Notes under the pieces: generated by a model | What the model was told of the DNA's origin: nothing | The model's database searches: none | The model's input: the letters and a program-made list of their open reading frames with translations, nothing else | Position numbers and translations under genes: made by a program | Assembly: GCA_009910795.1 (NCBI GenBank) | Contig: VMEE01000083.1 | Span: 62,001 to 126,000, forward strand | Length of the DNA stretch: 64,000 nt | Direction of reading: 5' to 3' | DNA from: Dehalobacter sp. CP | GTDB taxonomy: Bacteria; Bacillota_B; Desulfitobacteriia; Desulfitobacteriales; Syntrophobotulaceae | Shown: positions 62,920-64,000 of the stretch, piece after piece | Layout: the number at the start of each line of letters is the position of its first letter | Position numbering within the stretch: the stretch's first letter is position 1

Positions 62920-64000
62920 TTGAATTATACGAAAGAAGATGTCTTGCGAGAGGCGTATGAAAAGGGCGTAAAATTCATGAGACTTCAGTTTACCGATATT
63001 TTCGGAGTATTAAAGAATGTCTCTATTCCGGTAGAACAACTTGAGAAAGCCCTGGACGGAGAAATGATGTTTGACGGTTCTTCCATTGAAGGCTTTGTGC
63101 GTATTGAGGAGTCGGACATGTACCTAAGACCCGACCCTGACACATTTGTCGTTTTCCCGTGGAGGCCTGCTGAAGGCGGGGTAGCGAGACTCATCTGTGA
63201 TGTCTATAATCCTGACGGGACGCCATTCAACGGTTGCCCCCGCAATACACTAAAAAAAGTACTGGCAGAAGCCTCAGAAATGGGTTTCAAATGCTACATA
63301 GGACCGGAGCTGGAATTTTTCCTGTTCCATGTCGACACGGAGGGCAGACCGACCCTGATTACCCATGATAAAGCTGGTTATTTTGACATGACACCGGTTG
63401 ATTTAGGGGAGAGTGCCAGAAGAGATATGGTTCTGGCGCTGGAACAGATGAATTTTGAAATTGAAGCCTCCCATCATGAAGTTGCTCCCGGACAGCATGA
63501 GATTGATTTCAAATATGCCGATGCCTTGGAAATGGCTGATAAAATGGTCACCTTCAGATTTGTCGTCCGGACGATTGCCCAGCGGCACGGACTGCATGCG
63601 ACATTTATGCCGAAACCGATCTTTGGGATCAATGGCTCCGGAATGCATGTCAACCAGTCTTTATTCAAAAATGGCAAAAACGTTTTCTATGATCCGGAAG
63701 GACCGATGAACCTTTCGAGCGAAGCGTATCATTATATTGCCGGCATTATGGAGCATGCGAAGGCTTTCACAGCGATTACCAATCCTACGGTCAATTCGTA
63801 TAAAAGGCTCGTTCCGGGCTATGAAGCGCCCTGCTATATTGCCTGGTCGGGCCGCAACCGGAGTCCGCTGATACGTATTCCGGCCAAGAGGGGTTCTTCA
63901 ACCCGTATTGAGTTAAGAAGCCCGGATCCTTCCTGCAATCCTTATCTGGCTTTATCGGTCCAGATTAAGGCCGGACTGGATGGGATCAAACGGAAACTTA
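62920..64000 (+). CDS. glnA: Glutamine synthetase, type I (3' end beyond window)
   Basis: ATP-dependent glutamate plus ammonia to glutamine, the main ammonia assimilation step; dodecameric cytoplasmic enzyme. About 360 of about 440 residues are present and the frame is open to the window end. Motifs: [18 protein letters not shown] (about 47-65), the ATP/ammonia motif [20 protein letters not shown] (about 187-206), [16 protein letters not shown] and [19 protein letters not shown]. The gapped lengths fit the short GS I-alpha type. TTG start after GAAGGGAG. No glnR or other nitrogen genes are visible next to it. Confidence 0.95.
   Translation, partial: MNYTKEDVLREAYEKGVKFMRLQFTDIFGVLKNVSIPVEQLEKALDGEMMFDGSSIEGFVRIEESDMYLRPDPDTFVVFPWRPAEGGVARLICDVYNPDGTPFNGCPRNTLKKVLAEASEMGFKCYIGPELEFFLFHVDTEGRPTLITHDKAGYFDMTPVDLGESARRDMVLALEQMNFEIEASHHEVAPGQHEIDFKYADALEMADKMVTFRFVVRTIAQRHGLHATFMPKPIFGINGSGMHVNQSLFKNGKNVFYDPEGPMNLSSEAYHYIAGIMEHAKAFTAITNPTVNSYKRLVPGYEAPCYIAWSGRNRSPLIRIPAKRGSSTRIELRSPDPSCNPYLALSVQIKAGLDGIKRKL

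Overview
The window looks like chromosome of a spore-forming, strictly anaerobic Firmicute of the Desulfitobacterium/Dehalobacter/Syntrophobotulus type. This is inferred from gene content and gene order, not from any search. The pointers are a bifurcating-type [FeFe]-hydrogenase operon, a selenocysteine formate dehydrogenase with membrane anchor, sporulation genes (spo0A, spoIID, pdaB, a tiny spoVM-like gene), ruvCAB-spoIID-queA-tgt-yajC-secDF order, and hisS-aspS, relA-recJ and csoR-trxA neighbourhoods. Most genes lie on the + strand.

Region by region: 1-0.8 kb is the 3' end of proA. 1.3-6.8 kb is a three-gene hydrogenase operon (NuoE-like, NuoF-like fused to a GltD-like module, HydA) ending in a strong terminator. 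6.9-9.5 kb is an SsuABC/TauABC-type ABC transporter. 9.6-12.2 kb is hypF. 12.7-18.1 kb is fdhA (in-frame UGA = selenocysteine, with a SECIS hairpin), fdhB, fdhC and fdhE. 18.1-20.4 kb is an AT-rich island with a dead transposase fragment, two exported proteins and large hairpins. 20.4-30.6 kb is yebC, ruvCAB, spoIID, queA, tgt, yajC, secD and secF. 30.9-43.8 kb holds a metallo-beta-lactamase-fold protein, ilvBN, membrane proteins, recJ, relA, a second metallo-beta-lactamase-fold hydrolase and hemZ. 44-48 kb is hisS, aspS, csoR and trxA. 48-54 kb holds an IS3-type remnant, a flavin reductase, a FliK-like/FlhB-like pair and dinG. 54-57 kb holds spoVM-like, a ferredoxin, spo0A and tmk. 57-64 kb holds tRNA-Arg, a YitT protein, pdaB, a TPR protein and the start of glnA.

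Redox theme: the hydrogenase and formate dehydrogenase operons are each preceded by an 18-bp Rex-like palindrome. This suggests that both H2 and formate metabolism respond to NADH/NAD+.

The most unusual structure is a family of at least seven palindromic elements of about 105-170 bp (12.2, 22.5, 22.7, 30.8, 36.1, 59.1 and 59.4 kb). They have two alternative outer-arm types, a shared core and a variable number of small internal hairpins. Twice, a type-2 and a type-1 palindrome occur in the same order around a related 130-140 bp linker, so the mobile or functional unit may be a composite of about 350 bp. No transposase in the window is linked to them. Other notable sites are a perfect hairpin hiding a ribosome-binding site (54594-54636), three 20-nt tandem repeats running into a ribosome-binding site (60841-60900), and a motif found about 75-85 nt ahead of three unrelated genes.
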